Shown here: positions 1-8,964 of the stretch, in pieces
Numbering within the stretch: the first letter of the stretch is position 1
Layout of the letters: each line of letters begins with the position of its first letter
From: Janthinobacterium sp. PAMC25594
Lineage (GTDB): Bacteria; Pseudomonadota; Gammaproteobacteria; Burkholderiales; Burkholderiaceae_D
Direction: 5' to 3'
Assembly (NCBI RefSeq): GCF_019443505.1
Contig: NZ_CP080377.1
Coordinates: forward strand, 5,890,001 to 5,954,000
Length of the DNA: 64,000 nt
Translations under genes and position numbers: made by a program
Notes under the pieces: generated by a model
Database searches by the model: none
Told to the model about the DNA's origin: nothing
What the model saw: only the letters and a program-made list of their open reading frames with translations

Positions 1-311
1 TGCTGATGAACGACCTGGAATTTGCCGGCAACCAGCTGGCCTGGGTCTCGTGGACGATCGCCCTGTTCGCCGGCCTGACCATGGTCACGAATGTGCCGTT
101 CTACAGTTTCAAGGATGTGAATTTCCGCAAGTCCGTGCCCTTCATCGTGGTATTCCTGCTGGCATTGTTCTTCGCGCTCATTTCCATCGACCCGCCGAAA
201 GTGCTGTTCCCGATTTTCGTCGCCTATGGCCTGTCCGGCTACGCCGTGTTTTTCTGGCGCATGGCGAAGGGCAAGCCCGTCAGCATCATCCAGACCGACC
301 ACGAGCATTAA
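1..311 (+). CDS. pssA: CDP-diacylglycerol--serine O-phosphatidyltransferase, C-terminal part (5' end outside window)
   Basis: Only the last ~102 codons are present, read in the frame beginning at base 3 and ending with TAA at 309-311. The visible part has three hydrophobic segments (WVSWTIALFAGL, VPFIVVFLLALFFALI, VLFPIFVAYGLSGYAVFFW) ending in a short polar tail, as expected for the C-terminal membrane part of a CDP-alcohol phosphatidyltransferase that makes phosphatidylserine at the inner membrane. The catalytic CDP-OH-P motif would lie upstream of the window. Placement directly before leuA matches the pssA-leuA order I know from Oxalobacteraceae and Burkholderiales. The family call is from the C-terminal sequence and context only. 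Confidence 0.75.
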   Translation, partial: LMNDLEFAGNQLAWVSWTIALFAGLTMVTNVPFYSFKDVNFRKSVPFIVVFLLALFFALISIDPPKVLFPIFVAYGLSGYAVFFWRMAKGKPVSIIQTDHEH

Positions 312-359
312 TGCGCCGAGTCGGTAGCATCGCCAGTCTTCAGCCAGCCAGGAGCAGCC

Positions 360-1904
360 ATGAACACCAGCAACCGACTCATCATTTTTGACACCACCTT
401 GCGCGACGGCGAGCAATCGCCGGGCGCTTCCATGACGCGCGAGGAAAAGCTGCGCATCGCCAGGCAGCTCGAACGCATGAAGTTCGATGTGATCGAAGCG
501 GGATTCGCGGCCGCCTCGCAGGGCGACTTCGAGTCGATACGGGCGATTGCCGGCGCCGTGCGCGAATCGACCATCTGTTCGCTGTCGCGCGCCAACGACC
601 GCGACATCGCCCGCGCCGCCGAAGCGCTGGCGCCCGCCGAGCGCAAGCGCATCCACACCTTCATTGCCACTTCACCGCTGCACATGCAGATGAAGCTGCG
701 CATGACGCCTGAGCAAGTGCTGACGCAGGCGCAGAACGCCGTGCGCTACGCGCGCCAGTTCACGGACGATATCGAATTCAGCCCCGAAGACGGCAGCCGT
801 TCCGACGAGGATTTTTTGTGCCGCGTGCTCGAAGCCGTGATCGCCGAGGGCGCCACCACCATCAATTTCCCCGACACGGTGGGTTACGCCGTGCCCGAGA
901 TCTTCGGCAATACCATCAAGCGTTTGCGCGAACGCATACCGAATGCCGATAAAGCCATCTGGTCCGTCCATTGTCATAACGACCTGGGCCTGGCTGTGGC
1001 CAATTCGCTGGCCGGCGTCATGATCGGTGGCGCGCGGCAGATCGAGTGTACCGTCAATGGCCTCGGCGAGCGGGCCGGCAACACGGCGCTGGAAGAAGTG
1101 GTGATGGCGCTGCGCACGCGCGCCGCCTATTACAACTTGACGGTGGGCATCGATACGACGCAAATCGTGGCGGCCTCGAAAATGGTGTCGCAGATCACGG
1201 GCTTTGCCGTGCAGCCGAACAAGGCAGTGGTGGGCGCGAACGCCTTTGCGCACGCGTCCGGCATCCACCAGGACGGCATTTTAAAGGCGCGCGAGACGTA
1301 TGAAATCATGCGCGCCGAAGACGTGGGCTGGACGGCCAACAAGATCGTCCTGGGTAAACTGTCGGGCCGCAACGCCTTCAGGCAGCGGTTGCACGAGCTG
1401 GGCATCGCGCTCGAATCGGAGGCGGAAGTCAACGCGGCCTTCCTGCGCTTCAAGGAACTGGCCGACCGCAAATCCGAGATTTTCGACGAAGACATCATGG
1501 CCCTCGTCAGCGAGGAACAGCAAGCGCAGGAGAGTGAGCACTACCGTTTCATTTCCCTGACACAGCAGTCGACGACGGGCGCCGTGCCGCATGCGCGCGT
1601 GGAGTTTCTTGTCGGCGGCGTGCAGCGCAGCTGCGAAGGGCAGGGCGACGGCCCCGTCGACGCGACCGTCAACGCCATCGAAAGCGCGGCCGCCAGCGGC
1701 GCGGAGCTGGTCTTGTTCTCCGTCAATGCCATCAGCACGGGCACGCAGTCGCAGGGTGAAGTGACGATGCGATTGTCGCGCGACGGGCGCATCGTCAACG
1801 GCGTGGGCGCCGACCCCGACATCATCGTCGCCTCGGCCAAGGCGTATTTGTCGGCGCTCAACAAACTGCATTCCAAGGATGAACGGATCGACCCGCAACC
1901 TTAG
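360..1904 (+). CDS. leuA: 2-isopropylmalate synthase
   Basis: This enzyme condenses acetyl-CoA with 2-ketoisovalerate, the first committed step of leucine synthesis in the cytosol. The 514-residue protein has the normal length of the long bacterial LeuA form. The N-terminus shows the [12 protein letters not shown] motif (residues 11-22), the [16 protein letters not shown] stretch near residue 204 supplies the HxH metal ligands, and [18 protein letters not shown] near residue 233 is the second family signature. The last ~120 residues form the leucine-sensing regulatory domain, so feedback inhibition is expected. The start ATG follows a GGAG-like site (AGGAGCAGCC). It lies 48 nt after pssA and meets a gene on the opposite strand after only 7 nt. 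Confidence 0.97.
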   Translation: MNTSNRLIIFDTTLRDGEQSPGASMTREEKLRIARQLERMKFDVIEAGFAAASQGDFESIRAIAGAVRESTICSLSRANDRDIARAAEALAPAERKRIHTFIATSPLHMQMKLRMTPEQVLTQAQNAVRYARQFTDDIEFSPEDGSRSDEDFLCRVLEAVIAEGATTINFPDTVGYAVPEIFGNTIKRLRERIPNADKAIWSVHCHNDLGLAVANSLAGVMIGGARQIECTVNGLGERAGNTALEEVVMALRTRAAYYNLTVGIDTTQIVAASKMVSQITGFAVQPNKAVVGANAFAHASGIHQDGILKARETYEIMRAEDVGWTANKIVLGKLSGRNAFRQRLHELGIALESEAEVNAAFLRFKELADRKSEIFDEDIMALVSEEQQAQESEHYRFISLTQQSTTGAVPHARVEFLVGGVQRSCEGQGDGPVDATVNAIESAAASGAELVLFSVNAISTGTQSQGEVTMRLSRDGRIVNGVGADPDIIVASAKAYLSALNKLHSKDERIDPQP

Positions 1905-1911
1905 CCATATA

Positions 1912-2409
1912 TCACCAGAAAAAGCGGCGCTCTTCCTTGGCCGGATCGGGCCCATTCATCATCATGCGCACGATGCCGTCATGGTCGAAGTGTACGTGCA
2001 TCATGGAATCCCACACGCCCGATTCCTTGTAGCGATAGGACCAGACGGTCAGTTTCGGGATGGACAGGTAGGAGGTTTCCGTCGGGCGGCCCAAGGTGTG
2101 CAGCACGTCTTGCTGGGTCGACACGCCCACCTTGATGCGGGCAAAGCCCGGCGTGTCGAGCACCTGCTCGTAGGAAATCAACTTGTCGTCGGGGCCGAAG
2201 CGGGCCATATACGTGTACTGGCCGTACGGCCCCGTCGCGTATTCCAGTTCCGGCCCCGTGGGCAGCTGGTAGATATTCGTCGGCCGGCCCAGGCGCGCTT
2301 CCACGGCGGCGCGCGGTTCGCCCGGCTGCGGCGGCGGGACGTTCCAGCTGGCGCAGCCGGCCAGCACGGCAAACAGCAGCGGCGTTGCTAATTTGAGCAG
2401 TTTTTTCAT
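1912..2409 (-). CDS. BamE/SmpA-like outer-membrane lipoprotein with two similar modules
   Basis: The 165-residue protein begins MKKLLKLATPLLFAVLAGCAS, a lipoprotein signal peptide with lipobox LAGC; Cys19 would be the acylated residue. Two similar stretches follow, each with an LGRPT motif (about residues 40-85 and 106-150): RLGRPTNIYQLP and TLGRPTETSYLS, both followed by a strand rich in aromatic residues and a D(H/D)DG/K turn. This resembles the SmpA/OmlA/BamE fold, so I infer an outer-membrane-anchored periplasmic protein. Its length exceeds that of classical BamE (about 110 residues), so it is probably a relative rather than BamE itself. It is convergent with leuA. Upstream GGAGGACAAACATG provides a clear ribosome binding site. 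Confidence 0.7.
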   Translation of the reverse strand: MKKLLKLATPLLFAVLAGCASWNVPPPQPGEPRAAVEARLGRPTNIYQLPTGPELEYATGPYGQYTYMARFGPDDKLISYEQVLDTPGFARIKVGVSTQQDVLHTLGRPTETSYLSIPKLTVWSYRYKESGVWDSMMHVHFDHDGIVRMMMNGPDPAKEERRFFW

Positions 2410-2509
2410 GTTTGTCCTCCTGAAATGCGGGAAAATCCTATCATGCGCCGAGAAAAGAGCGCACGGCAGGATACAGGCGGGCTTTTTTCCGATATACTTG
2501 CGCGTCTGG

Positions 2510-2538
2510 TTGGAAGCATAGGCCAGTATTTTAATAAT
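2510..2538 (+). promoter_or_regulatory. possible rpsO promoter
   Basis: TTGGAA at 2510-2515 is followed after 17 nt by AATAAT at 2533-2538, in an AT-richer stretch between the divergent lipoprotein gene and rpsO. The match is modest. The ~55 nt downstream form the rpsO leader, where S15 in other bacteria binds its own mRNA; I did not identify a specific pseudoknot here. Confidence 0.3.
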
Positions 2539-2594
2539 CGTAGTTCACGGTGGATAGGGTTCAGACTCTGTGCACCGCATGTGAAAGGTTTATC

Positions 2595-2864
2595 ATGACA
2601 GTAGAAAACATCAACAAAGCCGCTATCATCGCGGACAACGCACGTGGTCAAAACGACACCGGCTCCCCTGAAGTGCAAGTTGCACTGCTGACAGCTCGCA
2701 TCAACGAACTGAACGGCCACTTCAAAGCCCACTCGAAAGATCACCACTCCCGCCGCGGCCTGATCATGATGGTCAACCGTCGTAAGAGCCTGTTGTCCTA
2801 CCTGAAGTCGAAAGACGCTACCCGTTATCGCGACCTGATCGCTAAACTTGGTCTGCGCAAGTAA
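2595..2864 (+). CDS. rpsO: 30S ribosomal protein S15
   Basis: This 89-residue protein is a primary 16S rRNA-binding protein of the 30S platform. The whole chain matches the family, including the conserved segments [20 protein letters not shown] and [20 protein letters not shown]. The start ATG at 2595 gives the standard 89-residue length; an upstream in-frame ATG would add an unlikely 15-residue leader. AAAGG about 8 nt upstream serves as ribosome binding site. It is followed by pnp in the usual rpsO-pnp arrangement, with a terminator-like hairpin between them. Autoregulation by S15 is known in other bacteria and is likely here, but was not seen directly. Confidence 0.97.
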   Translation: MTVENINKAAIIADNARGQNDTGSPEVQVALLTARINELNGHFKAHSKDHHSRRGLIMMVNRRKSLLSYLKSKDATRYRDLIAKLGLRK

Positions 2865-2891
2865 TTTTTGCCGTACAAGGTTTATACAGAA

Positions 2892-2925
2892 ATGCCTGCG
2901 CCAGTTCGCTGACGCGGGCATTTTG
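2892..2925 (+). terminator. rpsO-pnp intergenic terminator/attenuator
   Basis: A 13-bp imperfect stem (2892-2904 pairing with 2909-2921, with one C-A mismatch and wobble pairing) closes a TTCG tetraloop and is followed by TTTTGTC. It sits 27 nt after the rpsO stop, so it likely ends part of the rpsO transcription and shapes the rpsO 3' end, while pnp is reached by read-through or its own promoter. Confidence 0.65.
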
Positions 2926-3085
2926 TCATTTGAATTCCGGATTTATGTCGGTAAGTGCAGTATGCTCCTACCGATATCATGTTTTAAAAGTAAAGTAGTA
3001 AAGGCGGCAACGGTTTTTCCACCGCCTGTGGTGAGGTGAACGACAGCCCCTGAAAATCTGTCGGCAATTAGAAAAGGGATACCCC

Positions 3086-5203
3086 ATGTTTAACAAAGTT
3101 ACGAAAACCTTCCAGTACGGTCAACACCAAGTGACCCTGGAAACCGGCGAAATCGCACGTCAGGCATCCGGCGCAGTGCTGGTGTCGATCGAAGATACCG
3201 TCGTTCTGGCAACGGTGGTGGCACGCAAAGATGCCAAACCAGGCCAGGATTTCTTCCCTTTGACGGTAGATTATGTTGAAAAAACCTATGCTGCCGGTAA
3301 AATCCCGGGCGGTTTTTTCAAGCGCGAAGGCCGTCCTTCCGAAAAAGAAACACTGACATCGCGTCTGATCGACCGTCCTATCCGTCCGCTGTTCCCGGAA
3401 GGCTACCTGAATGAAGTGCAAGTCATCATTCACGTGTTGTCGGTTAACCCTGAAATCGATCCGGACATCGCCGCCATGATCGGCGCCTCCGCTGCCCTGT
3501 GCGTCTCGGGCGTGCCTTTCAGCGGTCCTATCGGCGCTGCGCGCGTCGGTTACGCCAACGGCCAGTACATCCTTAACCCGACCGTTCAGCAGCTGAAAAC
3601 GTCGGAAATGGACCTGGTGGTCGCCGGTACCGAAACGGCCGTGCTGATGGTCGAATCGGAAGCGAAACAGCTGTCCGAAGAAATCATGCTGGGCGCCGTG
3701 GTCTTCGGCCACGACCAGATGAAAGTCGTCATCGACGCGATTCACGACCTGGTGCGTGACGGCGGCAAGCCGGAAGTGGAATGGGCGCCTGCGCCGAAAA
3801 ACGAAGCACTGATCGCCCGCGTCGCGCATTTCGCCAACGCCAAGATCAATGATGCGTATCAAACCAAGGACAAGCAAGAGCGTACGGCCAAGCTGAAAGC
3901 GGCGACGTCGGAAGTGATCGCCGACCTGTCGGCTGAAGCCGCCGCCAACGGTGGCGCGTCCATCGACAGCGCCGAAGTGAACAACATCCTGTTCGACATC
4001 GAAGCCAAGATTGTGCGTACGCAAATCCTGGACGGCGAGCCACGCATCGACGGCCGCGACACGCGCACCGTGCGTCCGATCTCGATCCGCACCAGCGTGC
4101 TGCCACGCACCCACGGTTCGGCCCTGTTCACGCGCGGCGAAACGCAGGCGCTGGTCGTCGCTACCCTGGGCACCGCCCGCGACAGCCAGAAGATCGATGC
4201 GCTGATGGGCGAGTTCACCGATTCGTTCATGCTGCATTACAACATGCCTCCGTTCGCCACCGGCGAAACGGGCCGTGTCGGTACGCCTAAACGCCGCGAA
4301 ATCGGCCACGGCCGTCTGGCCAAGCGCGCGCTGATCGCCGCCCTGCCAGCAGCCGAAGAGTTCAGCTACTCGGTGCGCCTGGTATCGGAAATCACGGAAT
4401 CGAACGGTTCCTCGTCGATGGCTTCGGTCTGCGGCGGCTGCCTGGCACTGATGGACGCCGGCGTGCCGATGAAAGAACACGTGGCCGGTATCGCCATGGG
4501 CCTGATCAAGGAAGGCGGCAAGTTTGCCGTGCTGTCCGACATCCTGGGCGATGAAGATCACCTGGGCGACATGGACTTCAAGGTAGCCGGTACCCGCAAC
4601 GGTATCACGGCGCTGCAGATGGACATCAAGATAATGGGCATCACCAAGGAAATCATGCAAGTGGCACTGGCGCAAGCCAAGGAAGGCCGCGAGCACATCC
4701 TGGGCGAAATGCAAAAAGCCATGCCGCACGTCAAAACCGAACTGTCCGATTTCGCACCGCGTCTGATCACCATCAAGATCAACCCGGAAAAAATCCGTGA
4801 CGTGATCGGCAAGGGCGGCGCCGTGATTCGCGCGCTGACCGAAGAGACGGGCACCCAGATCGACATCAGCGACGAAGGCGTGGTCACCATCGCGTCCGTC
4901 GACGCCGCTGCCGGCCAGGAAGCCAAGCGCCGCATCGAAGAACTGACCGCCTCCGTCGAAGTGGGCAAGACCTACGAAGGCACCGTGCTGAAACTGCTGG
5001 ACTTCGGCGCCATCGTGCAAGTCATGCCAGGCAAAGACGGCTTGCTGCACATCTCGCAGATCGCCAACGAGCGCGTCAACGCCGTGGCCGACTACCTGAA
5101 AGAAGGCCAGCTGGTCCGCGTCAAGGTTCTGGAAACGGACGACCGCGGCCGTCTGAAGCTGTCGATGAAAGCTGCTGAAGGCAACGAAGCGCCAGCCGCT
5201 TAA
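3086..5203 (+). CDS. pnp: polyribonucleotide nucleotidyltransferase (PNPase)
   Basis: PNPase is a phosphorolytic 3'-5' exoribonuclease and part of the RNA decay machinery in the cytosol. The 705-residue protein has the full domain order: a first RNase PH domain (residues ~10-140, with the [20 protein letters not shown] stretch), an all-alpha linker, a second RNase PH domain (~325-545, with [20 protein letters not shown]), a KH domain with [17 protein letters not shown] near residue 572, and an S1 domain starting near residue 625 ([20 protein letters not shown]). It starts after an AAAGGGAT ribosome binding site. It follows rpsO, and a strong terminator lies 35 nt after the stop. Autoregulation via its leader is known in enterobacteria; not shown here. 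Confidence 0.97.
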   Translation: MFNKVTKTFQYGQHQVTLETGEIARQASGAVLVSIEDTVVLATVVARKDAKPGQDFFPLTVDYVEKTYAAGKIPGGFFKREGRPSEKETLTSRLIDRPIRPLFPEGYLNEVQVIIHVLSVNPEIDPDIAAMIGASAALCVSGVPFSGPIGAARVGYANGQYILNPTVQQLKTSEMDLVVAGTETAVLMVESEAKQLSEEIMLGAVVFGHDQMKVVIDAIHDLVRDGGKPEVEWAPAPKNEALIARVAHFANAKINDAYQTKDKQERTAKLKAATSEVIADLSAEAAANGGASIDSAEVNNILFDIEAKIVRTQILDGEPRIDGRDTRTVRPISIRTSVLPRTHGSALFTRGETQALVVATLGTARDSQKIDALMGEFTDSFMLHYNMPPFATGETGRVGTPKRREIGHGRLAKRALIAALPAAEEFSYSVRLVSEITESNGSSSMASVCGGCLALMDAGVPMKEHVAGIAMGLIKEGGKFAVLSDILGDEDHLGDMDFKVAGTRNGITALQMDIKIMGITKEIMQVALAQAKEGREHILGEMQKAMPHVKTELSDFAPRLITIKINPEKIRDVIGKGGAVIRALTEETGTQIDISDEGVVTIASVDAAAGQEAKRRIEELTASVEVGKTYEGTVLKLLDFGAIVQVMPGKDGLLHISQIANERVNAVADYLKEGQLVRVKVLETDDRGRLKLSMKAAEGNEAPAA

Positions 5204-5238
5204 GTCAGACTGACTGCGGCCTCGGCCGCATGCTCAAC

Positions 5239-5271
5239 AACCGCCAGCGCGCAAGCCCTGGCGGTTTTTTT
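5239..5271 (+). terminator. Rho-independent terminator of pnp
   Basis: AACCGCCAG (5239-5247) pairs perfectly with CTGGCGGTT (5258-5266) around a 10-nt loop and runs into a T tract (TTTTTTT). This is a textbook intrinsic terminator 35 nt after the pnp stop codon. Confidence 0.9.
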
Positions 5272-5406
5272 GCGCCGCGTTTGTGCTGCATCAAGGTAGA
5301 TGCCGCTTTGCGCATCGGCCTTGATCCAGCTCGCAGTGGCCAGTTTTGCGCCTTGTAGATTCGGGAGGGGATCTTCCCCTGAACGAGTCTTCCAAGGAGA
5401 TGCAGC

Positions 5407-6102
5407 ATGCGCACATTCTGCGGGCTGGCCGCCGCCTTTCTGCTTGCCGTCGCGCCCGGCGTCCGGGCACAGCTGGACAACGCGCCCACGCCGGTGCCGC
5501 TGCCCATCCCCATCGCCGCCGCGTCCACGGCCATGCCGGCGCAGGATATCGACGCCTTGCGCGCCGTGCATGCGCGCGAAATCAATGACCTCAGCACCTT
5601 CAAGACGGCGGGCTTGCCGCGTGAAGCTATCGACTCCTATCTCGATAGCGGGCCAGGGCAGCAGTTCCTGCGCGAACTGCGCGCCGCCGACCCGGCCGCT
5701 CCGGCCGAGACGATTTATGCGCGGGCGGTCGAGCAGCTCGCTTCCGGCAGCACCTTGCCGGACCTGCAAGCCATGTCGGCCGCATTGGTAAAAATCGTGC
5801 CGCATGGCCAGAATGTGTCGCCATATTCGCCCTATTTCACCACCAGCGCGCAATTGCAGCTGGCGGCGGGCCAGTGCGCCAGCCTGGCCGACTGTTTCGG
5901 CTTGCCCTTGAAGAGCGAGGCGCCGCTGTATGATGTGTACCAGATCATGCCCAAGGGTACGGTGAATGTCTTCGTCAGCCAGGTGGCGCCCACGCAAGAG
6001 CTGGGCGGCCTGGTACGGCGCAAGGGCGGGGCACAACAGTATTTATTGCCAAATCGCAACTTGTGGTCGGCGCCCGTGCTGATCGGCACGATCAGAAACT
6101 GA
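5407..6102 (+). CDS. exported protein of unknown function
   Basis: I do not recognise the family. The 231-residue protein starts with a signal peptide (MRTFCGLAAAFLLAVAPGVRA, probable cleavage after residue 21), so it should act in the periplasm or outside the cell. A Pro/Ala-rich linker is followed by a helical region (residues ~40-130), then CASLADC with two cysteines five residues apart, and a C-terminal segment with DVYQIMPKGTVNVFVSQVAP and KGGAQQYLLPN. The GG-QQY pattern near the end loosely recalls C-terminal catalytic modules of secreted toxins, but this is weak. AAGGAGATGCAGC just before the ATG is a strong ribosome binding site. A 99-residue protein follows 6 nt downstream, so the two are probably co-expressed. 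Confidence 0.75.
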   Translation: MRTFCGLAAAFLLAVAPGVRAQLDNAPTPVPLPIPIAAASTAMPAQDIDALRAVHAREINDLSTFKTAGLPREAIDSYLDSGPGQQFLRELRAADPAAPAETIYARAVEQLASGSTLPDLQAMSAALVKIVPHGQNVSPYSPYFTTSAQLQLAAGQCASLADCFGLPLKSEAPLYDVYQIMPKGTVNVFVSQVAPTQELGGLVRRKGGAQQYLLPNRNLWSAPVLIGTIRN

Positions 6103-6108
6103 GGAGAG

Positions 6109-6408
6109 ATGATGGACCAACAGCGCTTGCAAGCCCTTGCCGCCGAACTGGAACAATTGCTGGCGCGCCTGGCGCCCGTAGACGGGGAGGTGGCCGACTT
6201 GCGCAGCGCGGTCGAGCCGCTGCTGGCCCTGGCTGGCAGCGGCGCCTTGAGCGCACCCCTGCCATGGGGCGATATCCCCGGCGGGCGTTATTTTACGGAA
6301 GGCGGCTTGCGCCAGTACCCCGAACTGGAACAGGCATTTGCCCGCTTCCGCATCGAGGCCACGGGCGGCGAATCGCCGGCCTTGCGCAAGCTGCGGGGTG
6401 ATATCTGA
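6109..6408 (+). CDS. small acidic protein, probable partner of the upstream exported protein
   Basis: The 99-residue protein has no signal peptide or membrane segment and should be cytosolic. Its first half is a leucine/alanine-rich helix (QRLQALAAELEQLLARLAP), which may form a coiled coil; the second half contains the Gly/aromatic patch LPWGDIPGGRYFTEGG. I do not know the family. It begins 6 nt after the stop of the exported protein gene, behind a GAGGAGAG ribosome binding site, so the two form a transcription unit. A cytosolic small acidic protein paired with an exported protein could be an accessory or immunity protein; that is inference from layout only. Confidence 0.65.
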   Translation: MMDQQRLQALAAELEQLLARLAPVDGEVADLRSAVEPLLALAGSGALSAPLPWGDIPGGRYFTEGGLRQYPELEQAFARFRIEATGGESPALRKLRGDI

Positions 6409-6544
6409 TTGGCAATCATTTGATTAATGTATGGTATCAATTGTTGTTTCTGGGTAATTGAGAGTCGGTATTGCTTGACGACAAAATCTTATTCATCGAC
6501 CATGGCGCATCCCTCCCGATTTTCTCTTTTTTATTGGATGCACT

Positions 6545-8491
6545 ATGTTGTCCTCCCTTAAGGCGCGGCTGATCGCCATCGCCGTTTCCATCGTCGTGCT
6601 GGCCATGCTGGCCGTGGCCATCGCCAATTTCTTCACCACGCGCTCCAGCACCCTGGCCGCGCTCGACACGCAGATGCTGCAGTTGTCGCACAGCCATGCG
6701 GCGGCCATCGCCGAATGGCTGCGTTCCAAGCAGGCTGTCGTCGCTTCGCTCAAGCAGGGCGCCACGGCGGCTGATCCGCTGCCGGCCCTGAAGGCGGCCG
6801 AGCAGGCAGGCACGTTCGACATGGCGTATATCGGCTTTGCCGACAAGCACGCCGTCTTTTCGCAGGAGCGCAAGCGCGCCGCCGACTACGATCCCACGGC
6901 GCGGCCCTGGTACAAGCTGGCGTCCGAAGTGGGCGGCCCCATCATCACGGCGCCGTATATCGGCGCCAGCACGGGCAAGCTGGTGGTGACGTTTGCCGAG
7001 CCGCTGGGCGGCAAGGGCAGCGTGACGGGCGTGATGGCGGCCGATGTGATGATGGATGCCGTGGTGCAGAACGTCGCCTCGATCAAGCCGACGCCGTCCA
7101 GCTACGGCTTTCTCGTCGATGGCGGCGGCAAGATCATCGCCCACCCGGATGGCAAGCTGACCCTGAAACCGCTGGCCGAGCTGGACCCGGGCCTGAGTGC
7201 GCAGGCGCTGGCCGATATTGAAAAGAGCGGCGACGGCGCCGCCATTCGCCTCGGCGAACGTAACGGCATCCTGCATGTAAGTAAGGTTCTAGGCAGCGAC
7301 TGGCTGCTGGCGACTGTGCTCGACCGGGCGGAAGCGACGCAGGCATTGACCTCCATGCTGCGCGCCTCGGCCCTGACGGCCTTGCTGGTGCTGGCCCTGG
7401 CCGCCACGGTACTGAGTGCGCTGGTGGCGCGCGCCCTGCGCCGCCTGGGCCTGGTGCGCGATGCGATGGAAGCGATTGCCACGGGCGACGGCGACCTGAC
7501 CAGCCGCCTCGACGCGCAAGGTACGGACGAACTGGCGCAGATCGCCAAGGCCTTTAACTTGTTCGTGGAAAAAATCGCCACCGTGCTGGTGCAGATACGC
7601 AGCATCAGCACCCTGGTGCGCAGCGAGTCGGCCGATATTGCCGCCGGCAACGTCGACCTGTCCTCGCGCACGGAAGCGCAGGCAGGGGCGCTGGAACAGA
7701 CGGCCAGCTCGATGGATGAGCTGACCTCGACGGTGAAACAGAATGCGGAAAACGCGCATGCGGCCAACGAGCTGGCCATGTCCGCCTCGGAAGTGGCGGC
7801 CAAGGGCGGCCGCGTGGTGCAGCAAGTGGTGGGCACGATGGCCGGCATCCAGGAAAGTTCGCGCAAGATCGTCGACATCATCGGCGTGATTGACGGCATC
7901 GCTTTCCAGACGAATATCCTGGCCTTGAACGCGGCCGTCGAGGCGGCGCGCGCGGGCGAGCAGGGCAGGGGCTTTGCCGTGGTGGCGTCCGAAGTGCGCA
8001 ACCTGGCGCAACGGTCCGCTGGCGCGGCGAAGGAAATCAAGGAGCTGATCGGCGATTCGGTGGAGAAGGTCGATGCGGGCGGCCGCCTTGTTAATGAAGC
8101 GGGCCAGACCATGGAGCAGGTGGTGGCCTCGGTGCAGCAATTGACGACCATCATGAGCGAGATCACGGTGGCCAGCCGCGAACAGAGCGCCGGCATCGGC
8201 GAGATCAATACGGCCGTCACGCACATGGATACCATGACGCAACAGAACGCCGCCCTCGTCGAGCAGGCGGCCGCCGCCGCGGAAAGCCTGCAGGAGCAGG
8301 CCGTGGACCTGGCGCAGGCCGTCGGCATGTTCCGCCTCGGTGACGCGGACCCTGCTGCAGCGCCCGCGCCCGTGACGCGCCTCAAGGCGAAGCCGGCCGC
8401 ATCGGTACCACGTGCGCCAGCCCGCGCGCTGTCGGCGGCCAAGCCCGTCAAGGCAGCCAAGTCCGGCGCCGATGAGTGGGAAGAGTTTTAA
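6545..8491 (+). CDS. methyl-accepting chemotaxis protein with dCache sensor
   Basis: A 648-residue inner-membrane chemoreceptor. TM1 spans residues ~7-29, followed by a periplasmic dCache_1-type sensor (~35-270) with the ARPWYK and [18 protein letters not shown] signatures and GVMAADV; TM2 is near 275-297, then a HAMP domain, and a cytoplasmic signalling domain whose hairpin tip is [24 protein letters not shown] plus a later aspartate occurs in amino-acid-binding dCache sensors, so an amino-acid-like ligand is possible. The protein ends in DEWEEF, resembling the xWxxF pentapeptide that tethers CheR/CheB in some receptors. It is a single gene with no che genes nearby. The start is the first ATG, with no strong ribosome binding site. 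Confidence 0.93.
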   Translation: MLSSLKARLIAIAVSIVVLAMLAVAIANFFTTRSSTLAALDTQMLQLSHSHAAAIAEWLRSKQAVVASLKQGATAADPLPALKAAEQAGTFDMAYIGFADKHAVFSQERKRAADYDPTARPWYKLASEVGGPIITAPYIGASTGKLVVTFAEPLGGKGSVTGVMAADVMMDAVVQNVASIKPTPSSYGFLVDGGGKIIAHPDGKLTLKPLAELDPGLSAQALADIEKSGDGAAIRLGERNGILHVSKVLGSDWLLATVLDRAEATQALTSMLRASALTALLVLALAATVLSALVARALRRLGLVRDAMEAIATGDGDLTSRLDAQGTDELAQIAKAFNLFVEKIATVLVQIRSISTLVRSESADIAAGNVDLSSRTEAQAGALEQTASSMDELTSTVKQNAENAHAANELAMSASEVAAKGGRVVQQVVGTMAGIQESSRKIVDIIGVIDGIAFQTNILALNAAVEAARAGEQGRGFAVVASEVRNLAQRSAGAAKEIKELIGDSVEKVDAGGRLVNEAGQTMEQVVASVQQLTTIMSEITVASREQSAGIGEINTAVTHMDTMTQQNAALVEQAAAAAESLQEQAVDLAQAVGMFRLGDADPAAAPAPVTRLKAKPAASVPRAPARALSAAKPVKAAKSGADEWEEF

Positions 8492-8645
8492 GTTGCAAGC
8501 GTAGCGATCTGCGCGTTTATCCGCGTTTTTGTCAGGCCAGCCTGCCAAAAGCGCAGTTCGTCGCAATCGGCGTGTTGGCCGGGGGCGGTATGGCTATAGT
8601 GACACCATACCGCAAGCCCACTGCCAGACACCCGAGGAGATTCAA

Positions 8646-8855
8646 ATGAACGTCGCTAAAAACATGGAAGTCATTGCCGTTGCCGCCGCCATCCTGCTCG
8701 GCGCCAGCTGCTACGCCATCGCCCCGGCCGCTCCGGCCCTGCAAGTGGCCAGCTCCACGGCCACCGTGGCTGCGCCAGCAAACAAGGCTGTCATGCAAGT
8801 GGTGGTCGTCAAGGCCAAGCGCCTGAGCGCCTTGGAAAAAGCCCGTTTTGCATAA
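8646..8855 (+). CDS. small exported or membrane-anchored protein of unknown function
   Basis: A 69-residue protein starting at the ATG after a clear GAGGAGA ribosome binding site. An N-terminal hydrophobic segment (VIAVAAAILLGASCYAIA) could be a signal peptide or single anchor. The rest is Ala/Val-rich and ends in a short basic stretch (VVVVKAKRLSALEKARF). I do not recognise a named family. It precedes the GIN-domain protein gene by 109 nt in the same direction. The good ribosome binding site and typical codon use support its being real, although the evidence is limited by its size. Confidence 0.6.
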   Translation: MNVAKNMEVIAVAAAILLGASCYAIAPAAPALQVASSTATVAAPANKAVMQVVVVKAKRLSALEKARFA

Positions 8856-8964
8856 TTGATTGTCAGCAATTTTTGCTGCTGCTACAGTGGCGGCCAGTGG
8901 CAATGCGCGCGAGTCCCACGAGGGCGCCGCGACATATAAAAACAAGATACCGAGGATGCACTAC

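Noticed and set aside
3068..5050. 660-codon open frame on the minus strand
   Set aside because: It lies entirely antisense to pnp, is rich in His/Gln/Arg/Asp as expected for a reverse reading of high-GC genes, and resembles no family.
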